Shown: positions 8,583 to 17,060, numbered from the stretch's first letter. The stretch is DNA of 64,000 nt from Nitrospira japonica (GCF_900169565.1 NZ_LT828648.1:3570501-3634500); one strand, 5' to 3'. Program-made: numbers and translations. Notes: generated from the sequence alone by a model not told the origin.

Positions 8583-9596
8583 TCAAAATAGCACAGTCTG
8601 GGCCGCCTCGGGACGACGAAACGTCCGCGGAACCGTCTCGTGGTCGAGAGGGAAAAATCCCGCTTTCCGCTTGGATAGCGCGAACAGCTGTTCCACCATG
8701 TTCCAGTAGGTGCCGGTGCCGTGGTGACGACGGAAGTAAGCGCCGTCGGTCATCGCGCCCGAACGGACTTCCTGGATACGGTGGACGATCTTCGCCTTCC
8801 GATCTGGAAACGCCTCACCGACTCTCTGGAGGAACACGTCCTCGACCGGACCGGAGAGACGCACCAGCGTCGACATGGCTTCGGTCGCGCCGGCTTCCCT
8901 GGCGCGTTCGAGCAGCTCCGGAATATCCTCGTCGTTCAAACCGGGGATGATCGGAGATACCGAGATGCCGGTGGAAATACCGGCATCTCTCAGCGCGGCC
9001 ATGGCCTCGAATCGCTTGCGGCTCGAAGGGGCATGCGGTTCGATCTGGCGGGCCACGGCATCGTCCGCGAACGGGATGCTGAAATAGACCCGGACCCACG
9101 CGTCCCGTCGAAGCCGCTCGAGCACATCCAGGTCGCGAAGCACCAGCACCCCTTTCGTGATGATGCCCACGGGGTTTCTGTATTCCGCACACACATGAAG
9201 GCAGGATCGGGTGAGTTCGAACGACGCCTCCGCCGGCTGATAACAGTCGGTGTTTCCGGAGAAGACGATGATGTCCCCGTCCCAGGACGGTTTGTCGAAC
9301 GCCCGCCGGAGCAGCGCCGGCGCCTCCCGTTTGACCACGATCTTGGATTCGAAATCAGTCCCGGCGCCAAACCCCCAGTACTCGTGAGTCGGTCGCGCGT
9401 AGCAATAGGCGCAGGCATGGAAACAGCCCCGATAGGGATTGAGGCTCCACCGAAACGAGAGGTCCGGACTGTCGTTGCGGCTCAGGATTTCCCTTGTCGC
9501 ATCCTCAAACATCTGAAGCCGGCTGGTGGGAGCGGGTTCGAGATACTCCCGATGACGGGATTCGAAGGGATTGGGTGGGTTGGACATGGCACGCAT
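8583..9596 (-). CDS. Radical SAM protein of the PA0069/SplB-like family
   Basis: The 337-residue product contains the radical SAM cluster motif in SLNPYRGCFHACAYCYARP (CxxxCxxC, about residues 58-65). This is followed by family features: HEYWGFGAGTDFESKIVVK, the IIVFSGNTDCYQP segment, and the SIPFADDAVARQIEP strand. The sequence order matches the PA0069-type proteins related to spore photoproduct lyase, which lack a well-defined substrate. The three cysteines would bind a [4Fe-4S] cluster that cleaves S-adenosylmethionine. Two starts are possible: ATG at 9596 or ATG at 9587 (MSNPPNP); neither has a strong ribosome site. It is divergent from serS, with about 90 bases between it and the serS promoter. 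Confidence 0.85.
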   Translation of the reverse strand: MRAMSNPPNPFESRHREYLEPAPTSRLQMFEDATREILSRNDSPDLSFRWSLNPYRGCFHACAYCYARPTHEYWGFGAGTDFESKIVVKREAPALLRRAFDKPSWDGDIIVFSGNTDCYQPAEASFELTRSCLHVCAEYRNPVGIITKGVLVLRDLDVLERLRRDAWVRVYFSIPFADDAVARQIEPHAPSSRKRFEAMAALRDAGISTGISVSPIIPGLNDEDIPELLERAREAGATEAMSTLVRLSGPVEDVFLQRVGEAFPDRKAKIVHRIQEVRSGAMTDGAYFRRHHGTGTYWNMVEQLFALSKRKAGFFPLDHETVPRTFRRPEAAQTVLF

Positions 9597-9685
9597 GAAC
9601 CATCGTCGCTTTCCGGGGCAGGCGCTGTCAACCGGAGCGAAGCACGGGTCGCGAGTCAGAACCTGCCACCGAACCGGCCCATTGA

Positions 9686-9714
9686 TTGACTCCCACCGAC
9701 CTCGATGCTAGATT
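9686..9714 (+). promoter_or_regulatory. Sigma70-type promoter of serS
   Basis: TTGACT (9686-9691) and TAGATT (9709-9714) are spaced by 17 bases. The serS ATG is 28 bases after the -10 box, giving a short leader with AGGAT as a modest ribosome site. Confidence 0.6.
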
Positions 9715-9742
9715 CGTCCCGTTCGCAGGATCTCCCCATTCC

Positions 9743-11029
9743 ATGCACGATCTACGTCTCCTTCGCGATCAACTCGACGACATCCGCGCACAGCTTGGCG
9801 CGCGAGGAAATGACGTGCAATGGGACAGCCTTCGAAAGCTCATCGACGAACGTCGAACGCTCACCGCCTATGTGGAACAGTTGCGCCATGAGCTCAAAAA
9901 AGGCTCGGACGCGGTCGCGCAGCTCAAACGATCCAAACAACCAGCGGACGAAGCCATTGCGTCCATGAAGGCCGTCGGCGAGCGCATCGGCCAGGGCGAG
10001 ACGGATTTGCGGCAGGTCGAGGATGCGCTGAAGGACTTGGCGCTGCGCATTCCCAACATCCCCCACTCCACGGTGCCTTCCGGCAAAGAGGCGGCGGACA
10101 ATGTGGAAGTCCGCCGGATAGGCTCGCCTCCCTCGTTCACTGCCCGTCCGTACAGCCACTGGGAGCTCGGCGAATCGCTCGGGATTCTCGACTTCGAGCG
10201 AGCGGCCAAGATCGCCGGAGCGCGGTTCGCGGTCCTCACGGGAGCGGGAGCCAGGCTGGAGCGGGCCTTGATCAACTTCATGCTCGACTTGCACACGGCC
10301 CAACACGGCTACCGGGAGGTGCTGCCACCCTTCATGGTCAACCGGTCGGCAATGACCGGCACGGGGCAGCTGCCCAAGTTCGAAGAAGACCTGTTTCGGC
10401 TTTCCGAAGAAGACTACTTTCTCATTCCGACCGCGGAGGTGCCGCTCACCAACCTGCACCGCGAGGAAATCCTGAACGAAGCGCAGCTGCCGATCCGGTA
10501 CACGGCCTATACGCCCTGTTTTCGACGAGAGGCGGGATCCTACGGGAAGGACACGAAGGGCCTCATTCGTCTGCATCAATTCAACAAGGTGGAACTCGTC
10601 GCCTTTACGATGCCTCAGGAATCCTCAACGGAATTGGAACGGCTGACGGGCCATGCGGAATCCATCCTGCAACAGCTCGGGCTTCATTACCGCGTCATGT
10701 TACTCTGCAGCGGCGACATGGGATTCTCCTCCGCCAAGACCTACGACATCGAGGTCTGGCTCCCCTCGCAAAATCAGTTTAGGGAGATTTCTTCCTGCAG
10801 CAACTTCGAAGGATTTCAGGCAAGACGGGCCGGCATCCGGTTCAAGGGTGCCGCCGGCAAGAAAGACGCCAGGACCGAATTCGTGCACACTCTCAACGGT
10901 TCGGGCCTCGCCGTCGGCCGCACGGTGGTCGCCATCATGGAAAACTATCAGCAGCCGGACGGCTCGGTACTGATTCCTCCGGTCTTGAGACCATACATGG
11001 GAGGTCTGGAACGGATCAGCCGTGAATAG
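9743..11029 (+). CDS. serS: Serine--tRNA ligase
   Basis: The 428-residue enzyme charges tRNA-Ser with serine in the cytosol. The N-terminal ~110 residues form the long antiparallel coiled-coil arm ([10 protein letters not shown] to [17 protein letters not shown]) that grips the long variable arm of tRNA-Ser. The class II catalytic core follows: motif 1 region [21 protein letters not shown], motif 2 [21 protein letters not shown], and motif 3 [19 protein letters not shown]. The ATG at 9743 gives the normal N-terminus [10 protein letters not shown]; the frame open from 9686 would overlap the promoter. Two tRNA-Ser genes lie within the next 5.5 kb, which may be chance or a loose serine-translation cluster. 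Confidence 0.96.
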   Translation: MHDLRLLRDQLDDIRAQLGARGNDVQWDSLRKLIDERRTLTAYVEQLRHELKKGSDAVAQLKRSKQPADEAIASMKAVGERIGQGETDLRQVEDALKDLALRIPNIPHSTVPSGKEAADNVEVRRIGSPPSFTARPYSHWELGESLGILDFERAAKIAGARFAVLTGAGARLERALINFMLDLHTAQHGYREVLPPFMVNRSAMTGTGQLPKFEEDLFRLSEEDYFLIPTAEVPLTNLHREEILNEAQLPIRYTAYTPCFRREAGSYGKDTKGLIRLHQFNKVELVAFTMPQESSTELERLTGHAESILQQLGLHYRVMLLCSGDMGFSSAKTYDIEVWLPSQNQFREISSCSNFEGFQARRAGIRFKGAAGKKDARTEFVHTLNGSGLAVGRTVVAIMENYQQPDGSVLIPPVLRPYMGGLERISRE

Positions 11030-11134
11030 CCTGCCGGAAGCCGTGCCCAGATGAGGTACACCGGAACAATGTACTTTTCATCGTCAGGGACATCGAAGGC
11101 AGTGAAAATGAACCCGGCTGGCAGAGGGCTGGAA

Positions 11135-11404
11135 TTAAGCAGCTGGTCGGTGCTGATCGACGTCTCGAACCCGATGGTCCGTATAGAATCGCTTGTTGCA
11201 GACTTTACAACGCCATGGGAAGAGACCGAATAGTCCACGGATGAAGTCCTGCCAGTGCCGCCGGCTACAGCGGTAACAGGACGGAGACGCGCATAACGGA
11301 CAGCTCACCCCATTTCCGAATACCTGTCGGCTTCTCATGGCGGTGCCTTTTGGCGTGAATCTGAACATACCGACCAAGACTACCTCGCATCCTGGATCTG
11401 TCAA
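11135..11404 (-). CDS. Small zinc-ribbon protein
   Basis: The frame encodes up to 89 residues; later ATGs at residue 13 or residue 23 are equally possible starts. The conserved-looking part is the C-terminal two thirds: CPLCASPSCYRCSRR, then a hydrophobic DFIRGLFGLFPWRCKVCNKRFY. Two CxxC pairs frame a short amphipathic or membrane-dipping helix, as in the small zinc-ribbon proteins common in environmental bacteria whose role is unknown. The gene fills the gap between serS and the hydrolase gene on the opposite strand. The cysteine spacing is the main evidence that it is real; function cannot be assigned. Confidence 0.5.
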   Translation of the reverse strand: MTDPGCEVVLVGMFRFTPKGTAMRSRQVFGNGVSCPLCASPSCYRCSRRHWQDFIRGLFGLFPWRCKVCNKRFYTDHRVRDVDQHRPAA

Positions 11405-11495
11405 CTATAAGTGAAGTTATACGCATGGGATTCCCCTCATTCTTCCAAAGGCCCGATGCCTGAATCCGCATGAACGATTTGCTCAGGAGGTTCTT

Positions 11496-12311
11496 ATGCC
11501 GGTGGTTCACGTCGTCGGCAGCGGTACCGCACTTCATTACCGGGAGTCAGGCGACCCGGACAACCCCACAATAGTATTCGCCCATCCGCTGATCTGGGGC
11601 GGCGACTCGTTTGGCGAGCTGCTGGCAGGACTCACCGACGAGTTTCACGTGGTCACAGTTGATATTCACGGTCACGGTCTCAGCGGATATCGGGAGACGA
11701 TGACGCTCGAGGAGATGACCGAGGACTTTTATCACGTACTACAAAGCCTTCACGTACCAAAAGTCTCATGGCTCGGCTATTCGATCGGCGGGATGATCGG
11801 CATGCGGCTGGCGATTGCGCATCCCGACGTCCTCGATTCGCTCGTTCTGGTGGCGACAACGGCGCGACCGGATCCTTCCACGATCAAAGCCGCCACTTTC
11901 CATCTGTGGAAGATGTTCCGGGACGGACATCGCAAGGACATCGTCGATTCGGCGATGAAGTTTTTCTTCGCGGACCGGACCTATCGCGAGCAGCCGGAAC
12001 TGATTGCGAAATGCAGAGCCAAGTTCGTGGGCATCACCGACGCTCAAGGAATGTTCGCCGCGGCACTCGCGGCGTTCAATCGGTTCGACATTGGAAGCCA
12101 GATACGAAGGATCGCCACCCCGACGCTGGTGATCGCGGGACGCGAGGATCCCGCCGCGACGCCGGCGCTGGCGGACTCCATCGCCGCGCAAATCCCCAAG
12201 GCCAAACTGGAAATTGTCGAGGGAACCAGTCACTTAGTCGGGATCGAAAAACCCTTGGAAGTCACCGCATTGGTGCGCGGGTTTCTGAGGACATCCACTC
12301 AGGTCAATTGA
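11496..12311 (+). CDS. Alpha/beta-hydrolase
   Basis: The 271-residue protein is a single alpha/beta-hydrolase domain. The oxyanion-hole segment is VFAHPLIWGG, the nucleophile elbow is WLGYSIGGMIG (Ser near residue 96), the acid is in VIAGREDPAATP (Asp near 221), and the catalytic His is in VEGTSHLVGIEKP (near 248). The cap region is short and helical, closest in style to 3-oxoadipate enol-lactonases and haloperoxidase-like esterases, but the substrate cannot be read from the sequence. AGGAGG ends about six bases before the ATG, a strong ribosome site. No signal peptide is present. It is convergent with the tRNA-Ser gene. Confidence 0.88.
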   Translation: MPVVHVVGSGTALHYRESGDPDNPTIVFAHPLIWGGDSFGELLAGLTDEFHVVTVDIHGHGLSGYRETMTLEEMTEDFYHVLQSLHVPKVSWLGYSIGGMIGMRLAIAHPDVLDSLVLVATTARPDPSTIKAATFHLWKMFRDGHRKDIVDSAMKFFFADRTYREQPELIAKCRAKFVGITDAQGMFAAALAAFNRFDIGSQIRRIATPTLVIAGREDPAATPALADSIAAQIPKAKLEIVEGTSHLVGIEKPLEVTALVRGFLRTSTQVN

Positions 12312-12348
12312 TCGACTTGAATCGCCGAGAATCACCGTCCGTGATTGA

Positions 12349-12438
12349 TGGCGGAGGGGGCGAGATTTGAACTCGCGGACCCCTTGCGAGGTCTCCGGTT
12401 TTCAAGACCGGCACGTTCGGCCGCTCCGTCACCCCTCC
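12349..12438 (-). tRNA. tRNA-Ser(UGA)
   Basis: The 90-base gene folds as a class II tRNA with acceptor stem GGAGGGG/CCCCTCC, anticodon stem CCGGT/ACCGG enclosing loop CTTGAAA (anticodon TGA), a long variable arm and an encoded CCA end. The GTTCAAATC T-loop is standard. Confidence 0.95.
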
Positions 12439-12464
12439 ATCCTCTTCTTTCGGACCTTCGCCGT

Positions 12465-13769
12465 TCAGGGTTTGATATCGCCGGCAATCGTGCTCAGATC
12501 TTTGGGGAACAGCACGATCTCGATCCGCCGGTTCTCCGTGCGCCCCTCTTCCGAGGCGTTGTCCGCCACCGGCCTGGTGTCCGCAAAACCGACGGCCTCG
12601 AAGTTTTCCGCGCGGACCCCGCCCTGCTCGATGAAATAGCGAACGACGTTCGTCGCCCTGGCCGTGGACAATTCCCAATTGGTCGGAAACTTCTCCTTGA
12701 GCTTTCCACCGATCCGAACGTTGTCCGTATGGCCTTCGATTCTGATCTCCTTGTCGTGGACGTCCTTCAGCACGTCCGCCACCTGCTTCAAGACCTTCAG
12801 TCCTTCGGGCTTGACCTGCGCCTGCCCGGAATTGAAAAGCACCTTTTCGACCATGTTGATGGTCAACCGGTCGCGAACCTGCTTGATCTTGATGTCGCCC
12901 TTGTCGATTTGCGACTGCAGGGACTTGGTCAAGTCCTCCTGGGTCTTCGTCAGCCGCTGAATCTCTTCTTCTTTCGCAGCCCGTTCCTTCTCGAGCCTCG
13001 CCTTTTCCGCCGCAAGGGCGTCTTTTTCCGCCGTCAATGCCTCCCCGCCCTGGGTCAACCGCCCGACTTCGAGATCCCGCTGGGACAACCGTTGCTCGAG
13101 ATCCTTGGCCCGATTTGCTTGCCCTTCCAGATCGCCCGTTCGCTTTTGTAGATCGGATAGCTGCCGATCCAGATCCTTCGCCCGGGCGGCATCTGTTTCC
13201 AACTCTCCCATGTGTTTCTGAGCTTTGGCCAGCTCGTCGCTGATTCCCGTGGCCCGGGCAATCAGCAGATCCTTGTCACGTTGCAGCGACGCGACGGTAT
13301 CCTGCTCAGCCTTTAGTTTGTTCTCCAGCTCTTGACTAGTTGCATTGTAATCATGTTGCAGGTTGTTGAGCTGGACCTGAAGCTGATTTCGTTCCCTCTG
13401 TAGACTCTCGTTCGATCGCTCCATCCCAGTCGTTTCGGTGCGGATCTTTCTGGCGTCGTTTTCAAGCGCGCTCCGGCTGGCCAGTGTCGAATCCAAGTTG
13501 GTTTGAGTTTCGTTGAGATCGCGTTTAAGCTGAGCACTGGCGCCTTGTGATTCGAGGAGGTCGTTTGACAGCTTGCTCTTGTCCGCCTCAAGCGCTGAAA
13601 TCTTCGTGGACGATTCCTTCTTGAACATGTCGAAGTCGGCCTTCGTTTTCTCAGACGCTTTGCGTGCTTGATCCAGCTCGGCCAAGGTCTGATCATGCGT
13701 TCCCGAGCTGACGCATCCGGTCGATACCAGAAATCCGACGGAACAGAGTACGAGAAGCTTTCCGTTCAT
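12465..13769 (-). CDS. OmpA-family lipoprotein with long coiled coil
   Basis: The 434-residue product starts with a lipoprotein signal peptide; the lipobox VSTGC gives Cys19 as the lipid-anchor residue. Residues ~25-310 are almost entirely charged heptad-like coiled coil (Glu/Lys/Gln/Asp-rich, for example LEGQANRAKDLEQRLSQRD). Residues ~315-430 are an OmpA C-terminal domain that binds peptidoglycan: RIEGHTDNVRIGGKL, NWELSTARATNVVRYF, GFADTRPVADN and ENRRIEIVLFP. It would tether the envelope to the cell wall. The ATG at 13769 is chosen because it starts the signal peptide and has GGGGAGGG before it; the frame extends upstream to 14099 without protein-like content. The promoter lies directly upstream, and the gene ends 27 bases before tRNA-Ser. 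Confidence 0.92.
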   Translation of the reverse strand: MNGKLLVLCSVGFLVSTGCVSSGTHDQTLAELDQARKASEKTKADFDMFKKESSTKISALEADKSKLSNDLLESQGASAQLKRDLNETQTNLDSTLASRSALENDARKIRTETTGMERSNESLQRERNQLQVQLNNLQHDYNATSQELENKLKAEQDTVASLQRDKDLLIARATGISDELAKAQKHMGELETDAARAKDLDRQLSDLQKRTGDLEGQANRAKDLEQRLSQRDLEVGRLTQGGEALTAEKDALAAEKARLEKERAAKEEEIQRLTKTQEDLTKSLQSQIDKGDIKIKQVRDRLTINMVEKVLFNSGQAQVKPEGLKVLKQVADVLKDVHDKEIRIEGHTDNVRIGGKLKEKFPTNWELSTARATNVVRYFIEQGGVRAENFEAVGFADTRPVADNASEEGRTENRRIEIVLFPKDLSTIAGDIKP

Positions 13770-13799
13770 GATTGCCCTCCCCCGGTGAACGTTGGGCCA

Positions 13800-13828
13800 C
13801 TTATAGCGAGGCCCAAAGAGAATAGCAA
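13800..13828 (-). promoter_or_regulatory. Sigma70-type promoter of the OmpA-family lipoprotein gene
   Basis: On the minus strand TTGCTA (13828-13823) and TATAAG (13805-13800) are separated by 17 bases. The start codon follows about 30 bases after the -10 box. Confidence 0.6.
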
Positions 13829-14384
13829 TATCGCCAGGTATACCTTGTCTTCCATTCTGTTGAATCTGGCGACTCCGCCTCCCACACACCCGCAACCAGC
13901 CCATTCTCCTCCGGCAGTCTGGAGAGGGGGACGCCTGGTCGAAAGATAGGCTACCTAGGCGTTTTACTATCTTGCCTCTTCGCCCTGACGCTTGGTTAAA
14001 TAGGGAGGGCGAAGGTGTCTGCTTTGGTATGCCCACCCCGAAGCAGCAAGAGGTCTTTGCTCCCTCCTGAAGGACCTGCCTTCGCCCTGTATATTCCACG
14101 GTGCTCCCCCTTTATATACGGCTCACATCGCGCATAGCGGCCCACTCGAATGAAGCGAGGCTCGACCGATTGCGCAAAAACAATAGTCGACAATAGCTTT
14201 CACTATAGTTCGTAAGATATTGTCCTATCAGCACTTTACAATCCATTAAATAGCCGCATTTTTCTTCCCATCCCTTCTTTAGTTCTGCCTCACCTACCTC
14301 CAAGGTATGTTCAACCGCTCTGCGCTGCTGCAATATCTCCCCATCGCCGCGACGGCATCACCGGCAACGAGAGGGAGGATGCTC
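13829..14384. other. Gene-free stretch with nested inverted repeats
   Basis: No convincing coding frame lies here. The repeats visible are AAGATAG (13943-13949) facing CTATCTT (13967-13973), AGGGCGAAGG (14006-14015) facing CCTTCGCCCT (14079-14088), and within the latter CTGCTT facing AAGCAG. The word CTTCGCCCTG also occurs directly repeated at 13978-13987 and 14080-14089. The block could be a terminator cluster, a REP-like element or a structured RNA. The remainder to 14384 shows nothing recognisable. Confidence 0.45.
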
Positions 14385-14585
14385 ATGCAAAAGCAAGTCG
14401 GCAAGATCGGCGCGATACGACGGGAACTGCGGGGCAAGGCCTGTCCGTGCTGTGGGAGCCGAACCTATCAACTAGTGCTCCGCAGCGACCTCCCCGCGCA
14501 ATCCGGCAAATTATTCGCCCGCTGCACCCAATGCCATCGCCCCCGGGGCATCGACGAAGATCTTGGCCGTATTTTGTGGATGTGA
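14385..14585 (+). CDS. Small zinc-ribbon protein
   Basis: The 66-residue product has two CxxC pairs: KACPCCGSRTYQL near residue 20 and FARCTQCHRPRG near residue 50, with a basic N-terminal helix between the start and the first pair. This is a one-domain zinc ribbon, probably nucleic-acid or protein binding; no specific function is recognised. The ATG at 14385 is preferred to the in-frame ATG at 14379 because the GGGAGG ribosome site ends six bases before it. A second small ORF follows after 28 bases with its own strong ribosome site, so the two may be a unit. Confidence 0.6.
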   Translation: MQKQVGKIGAIRRELRGKACPCCGSRTYQLVLRSDLPAQSGKLFARCTQCHRPRGIDEDLGRILWM

Positions 14586-14613
14586 CCTTCACCCGCACCG
14601 AGGAGGACTGATC

Positions 14614-14820
14614 GTGAGCCTGCTTTTCACTCCGGTTCAATCGATCAAGCAGCGACTTGCCCGCCGCCGCCAGATGCGGATCGCGCTTCAGATGCTGGCC
14701 GTCAGCGGGGTGCTGCGACCCGGCGACAGCGAACTGCGATACACGGTTCCTCTGACTCGTAAACGGCTGGGATCTGCCCCCTACTCTCGCTCGATGTCCC
14801 ACGTCCCAGCCGCTAGATAG
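14614..14820 (+). CDS. Small basic protein of unknown function
   Basis: A GTG at 14614 preceded by GAGGAGG opens a 68-residue frame. The product is very basic in its first half (SIKQRLARRRQMRIALQML) and contains the phrase VSGVLRPGDSELRYTVPLTRKRLG, which could form a short beta-hairpin. No family is recognised. The strong ribosome site and the short distance to the zinc-ribbon gene are the only support that it is translated. Confidence 0.4.
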   Translation: MSLLFTPVQSIKQRLARRRQMRIALQMLAVSGVLRPGDSELRYTVPLTRKRLGSAPYSRSMSHVPAAR

Positions 14821-14974
14821 TTTCGACAGCGGGAGGATCCTGAGCTGCCGGTTTCGCGCTTTCATTGTGTGGCCGGAAAGACTCGAGTTCACCCGCCAGC
14901 CGCAGGCAATTGCACACTGGCCAGTGACACCATGCTTCGCAGTGGATGCCCTGGCTGCAAACCACCCAAGACGC

Positions 14975-15004
14975 TTGTACCCTCTCACCCGCCTGAGGTA
15001 TGAT
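14975..15004 (+). promoter_or_regulatory. Probable promoter of tRNA-Ser(GCU)
   Basis: TTGTAC (14975-14980) and TATGAT (14999-15004) are spaced by 18 bases. The tRNA begins about 80 bases downstream, implying a 5' leader removed by RNase P. Confidence 0.5.
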
Positions 15005-15086
15005 CACGCCTCGCTCGCCGGCAATCCGTGTCATCGAGTCGATCTCGACCAGACCGGGAACCCGCGTACAAATCGAATGTCTCGGG

Positions 15087-15180
15087 GGAGAGGTGGCCGA
15101 GTGGCCGAAGGCGGCGGTTTGCTAAACCGCTGTAGGGGCTAAAACCTCTACCGAGGGTTCAAATCCCTCCCTCTCCGCCA
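15087..15180 (+). tRNA. tRNA-Ser(GCU)
   Basis: The 94-base gene has acceptor stem GGAGAGG/CCTCTCC, anticodon stem GCGGT/ACCGC enclosing TTGCTAA (anticodon GCT), a long variable arm typical of tRNA-Ser, T-loop GGTTCAAATCC and an encoded CCA. Confidence 0.95.
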
Positions 15181-15269
15181 AACCACATTCCCGTGTCTGC
15201 CCGTTCATGCAAGCACAACCAAAAGATGAAACGGGCAGCCAGGTATCTCCAAAATCTGAATGTGGCACC

Positions 15270-15298
15270 TTGATTTTATAGGTCCGATTCTGTAACAG
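15270..15298 (+). promoter_or_regulatory. Possible promoter of tRNA-Phe
   Basis: TTGATT (15270-15275) and TAACAG (15293-15298) are spaced by 17 bases, and the tRNA starts 22 bases later. The -10 match is modest. Confidence 0.35.
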
Positions 15299-15320
15299 TT
15301 CGCATTCAATCCTACGCCTC

Positions 15321-15396
15321 GCCGAGGTAGCTCAGTTGGTAGAGCACAGCCCTGAAAAGGCTGGTGTCGACAGTTCGATTCTGTCCCTCGGCACCA
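15321..15396 (+). tRNA. tRNA-Phe(GAA), integration target of the island
   Basis: The 76-base gene is complete: acceptor stem GCCGAGG/CCTCGGC, D-arm GCTCAGTTGGTAGAGC, anticodon stem CAGCC/GGCTG enclosing CTGAAAA (anticodon GAA at 15354-15356), T-arm and encoded CCA. Its last 48 bases, from inside the anticodon stem, are part of the island's direct repeat and occur again at 58807. The complete copy stays at the integrase end, so integration leaves the tRNA functional. Confidence 0.96.
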
Positions 15397-16564
15397 TTTC
15401 ATGCGGATTTGGAGATGCTTCTACGTAGGATGGTGGCAGGCAAGTGGCACCAAGTGGCACTTGAATACCATTTTCTCCGCTCAGCACCGCTTTCGTAAAC
15501 GATTCCAACCTCGTTACCGCATCCCGCAATCGAACGTTCCAATCATGAATGTAATACTTCGCTGAACCTGGAAGCGGTTCTCCCTTGAGAGTCTGAATCA
15601 CTGCATAGTCGACTCCGCATTGTGTTAGCCATGTGGTGAACGTGTGGCGAAGATCATGGAAGTGGAGATCGTGAACTCCTGCCCGCTCACATGTTCTCAT
15701 CCAGGTGTGTTTAATTGAATTACCGTCCTTCCACTGGCTGAAGAAGCGGCCTCCGATTCTTGGCGAATTTCCGAACAACGATTCATAAGCCAGACCATTC
15801 AGGGGAATCAATTTGGGGACACCTTTGATTTTCGACCGGCCAGGAGATGGAGCGATCCACCAGCCATCCCCTCGTTTGAGCAACCATTCCTCATGAATCT
15901 CGATAAGTTTATTTTCACGGAGTCCAATTTGAAGTGCCGCCATCACAAGCCGCCATATATTGATGGAAGCCGACTCACGGATCTTTAGCAACTCCCACGC
16001 CTCGACGATCCTTTCGCGCTTTACATATTCAGGAACCGGCAGCCGCTTGAGACGATTCTTATCGAGATGATCCATATCCACTGCCAAATTCAAGACAGCC
16101 ATCAGGGCTGCGCACTCTCGTTCGATGGTACCGGAAGCCACGTGCCGTTTGTTACGTTCTGGACCAATCAGATCAGACCGCCGTTTTTCCAGATAGGCCA
16201 ATCCATCCTCAAGCCGAATATCCAATAGCCGTTTGTTTCCAAAGTGTGGAACGAGATGATGCGTAAGTGCGGTCTGGTTCCGTCCGTCATTGTCCGGTCT
16301 CTTTGCTTGCAGATATTGAAGGTACATCGGAACAAACTCAGCAAAGGTCGAAGCGGACGACTCACGACTACGAGACGAAGCCGACCCCCTCACCTCATGC
16401 TCAACGCAATTGTCATGAATAGCGTTAATAATTGTACGTGCACTTTCTCGTTCCTGGTCAGTAGTCAAATTACGTCCAAGAACCGGCCGATACCGTTTGC
16501 CGCGATACCAATAGGTCAGCACCGAGCGCGTACCGTTGGCACTCTGAATCCGGCGAATGTTCAT
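15332..16564 (-). CDS. Tyrosine-type site-specific recombinase (island integrase)
   Basis: The 410-residue protein has a core-binding domain (SSASTFAEFVPMYLQYL, about residues 70-190) and a catalytic domain. The catalytic residues are the Arg in LQIGLRENKL, the HxxR pair in FHDLRHTFTTWL, and the Tyr in SAKYYIHDW. The usual LGH before the Tyr is replaced by LKGEPLPG. The last ~22 codons lie antisense inside tRNA-Phe and the stop (TGA, 15332-15334) falls in the D-arm region, so the C-terminus is partly encoded by the host tRNA. The ATG at 16564 (MNIRRIQS) is chosen because upstream codons overlap the preceding gene's end. It should catalyse att recombination at tRNA-Phe. Confidence 0.88.
   Translation of the reverse strand: MNIRRIQSANGTRSVLTYWYRGKRYRPVLGRNLTTDQERESARTIINAIHDNCVEHEVRGSASSRSRESSASTFAEFVPMYLQYLQAKRPDNDGRNQTALTHHLVPHFGNKRLLDIRLEDGLAYLEKRRSDLIGPERNKRHVASGTIERECAALMAVLNLAVDMDHLDKNRLKRLPVPEYVKRERIVEAWELLKIRESASINIWRLVMAALQIGLRENKLIEIHEEWLLKRGDGWWIAPSPGRSKIKGVPKLIPLNGLAYESLFGNSPRIGGRFFSQWKDGNSIKHTWMRTCERAGVHDLHFHDLRHTFTTWLTQCGVDYAVIQTLKGEPLPGSAKYYIHDWNVRLRDAVTRLESFTKAVLSGENGIQVPLGATCLPPSYVEASPNPHEMVPRDRIELSTPAFSGLCSTN
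15349..15398. repeat. Island attachment site, tRNA end (att repeat 1)
   Basis: This is a 50-base perfect direct repeat of 58807-58856. It runs from the anticodon stem of tRNA-Phe through CCA and two following T residues. A mismatch on both sides (A/C at the left, T/A at the right) fixes the boundaries. Confidence 0.93.
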
Positions 16565-16568
16565 GGCA

Positions 16569-16835
16569 TTACTTCTGAGAGGGAGAAATAAACAGCGGAT
16601 TCCGATGATAGACCTTAGGAGAGATCGGGTCAACCGTGGACTGTTGCCTACCTGTTTCTGCAATTTCTCGCGTGACACAACCATCTCTTAACACTCCGAT
16701 CCATGCCTCGAGATCTTCCTTCACGAACATTATTCGATGACCGTATCGGATTCGAGGGATATCCGTGCGCTGATAAAGTGTCCGCTTAGACAATCGGAGA
16801 AAACGTGCTGCCTCAGATATTGTCATGAGCGTCAT
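16569..16835 (-). CDS. Excisionase-like helix-turn-helix protein
   Basis: The 88-residue product opens with a winged helix-turn-helix of the excisionase/MerR type: MTISEAARFLRLSKRTLYQRTDIPRIRYGHRIMFVKEDLEAWI (shown in parts; residues 4-47), in which the two recognition helices and the K-DLE-W wing are typical. Such proteins bend DNA next to att sites and steer a tyrosine recombinase towards excision, or act as small repressors. The gene ends four bases before the integrase start on the same strand, supporting a joint role. The C-terminal ~40 residues are not conserved-looking. Confidence 0.78.
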   Translation of the reverse strand: MTLMTISEAARFLRLSKRTLYQRTDIPRIRYGHRIMFVKEDLEAWIGVLRDGCVTREIAETGRQQSTVDPISPKVYHRNPLFISPSQK

Positions 16836-17001
16836 TTTTTCTCCTCACTACGGGGTTCTCCAATCAAGCGACGATTCCCCGCGGTGGCGGGCCCGACGCT
16901 GAAGAGCAGTGGATCAGGCCTTTCCGAACTCTCTGAAGCTGCCTTCATCCGTACAGGCCTGCCCCCTGCGAGCGCGCCGGCACCCGCGTTCTCCTCCTTG
17001 G

Positions 17002-17037
17002 GTGTCCCACCCCCGTGGTTAGTGCGGGGTGGGACAC
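17002..17037. promoter_or_regulatory. 12-bp perfect hairpin upstream of the radC-type gene
   Basis: GTGTCCCACCCC (17002-17013) faces GGGGTGGGACAC (17026-17037) across a 12-base loop, 23 bases before the radC-type start codon. The same hairpin with related flanks precedes the decayed second copy at 24686-24722. It could be an mRNA leader element of the gene, or a single-stranded-DNA signal of the phage such as a packaging or replication hairpin. Confidence 0.7.
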
Positions 17038-17060
17038 ACATTGTTGCAAGGAGGAAACCG

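Noticed and set aside
10948..11238. Minus-strand frame over the end of serS
   Set aside because: It overlaps the serS 3' end and the facing zinc-ribbon frame and contains no motif.
14383..14988. Minus-strand frame of 201 codons
   Set aside because: It lies opposite two small plus-strand ORFs with good ribosome sites, and its sequence shows no domain.
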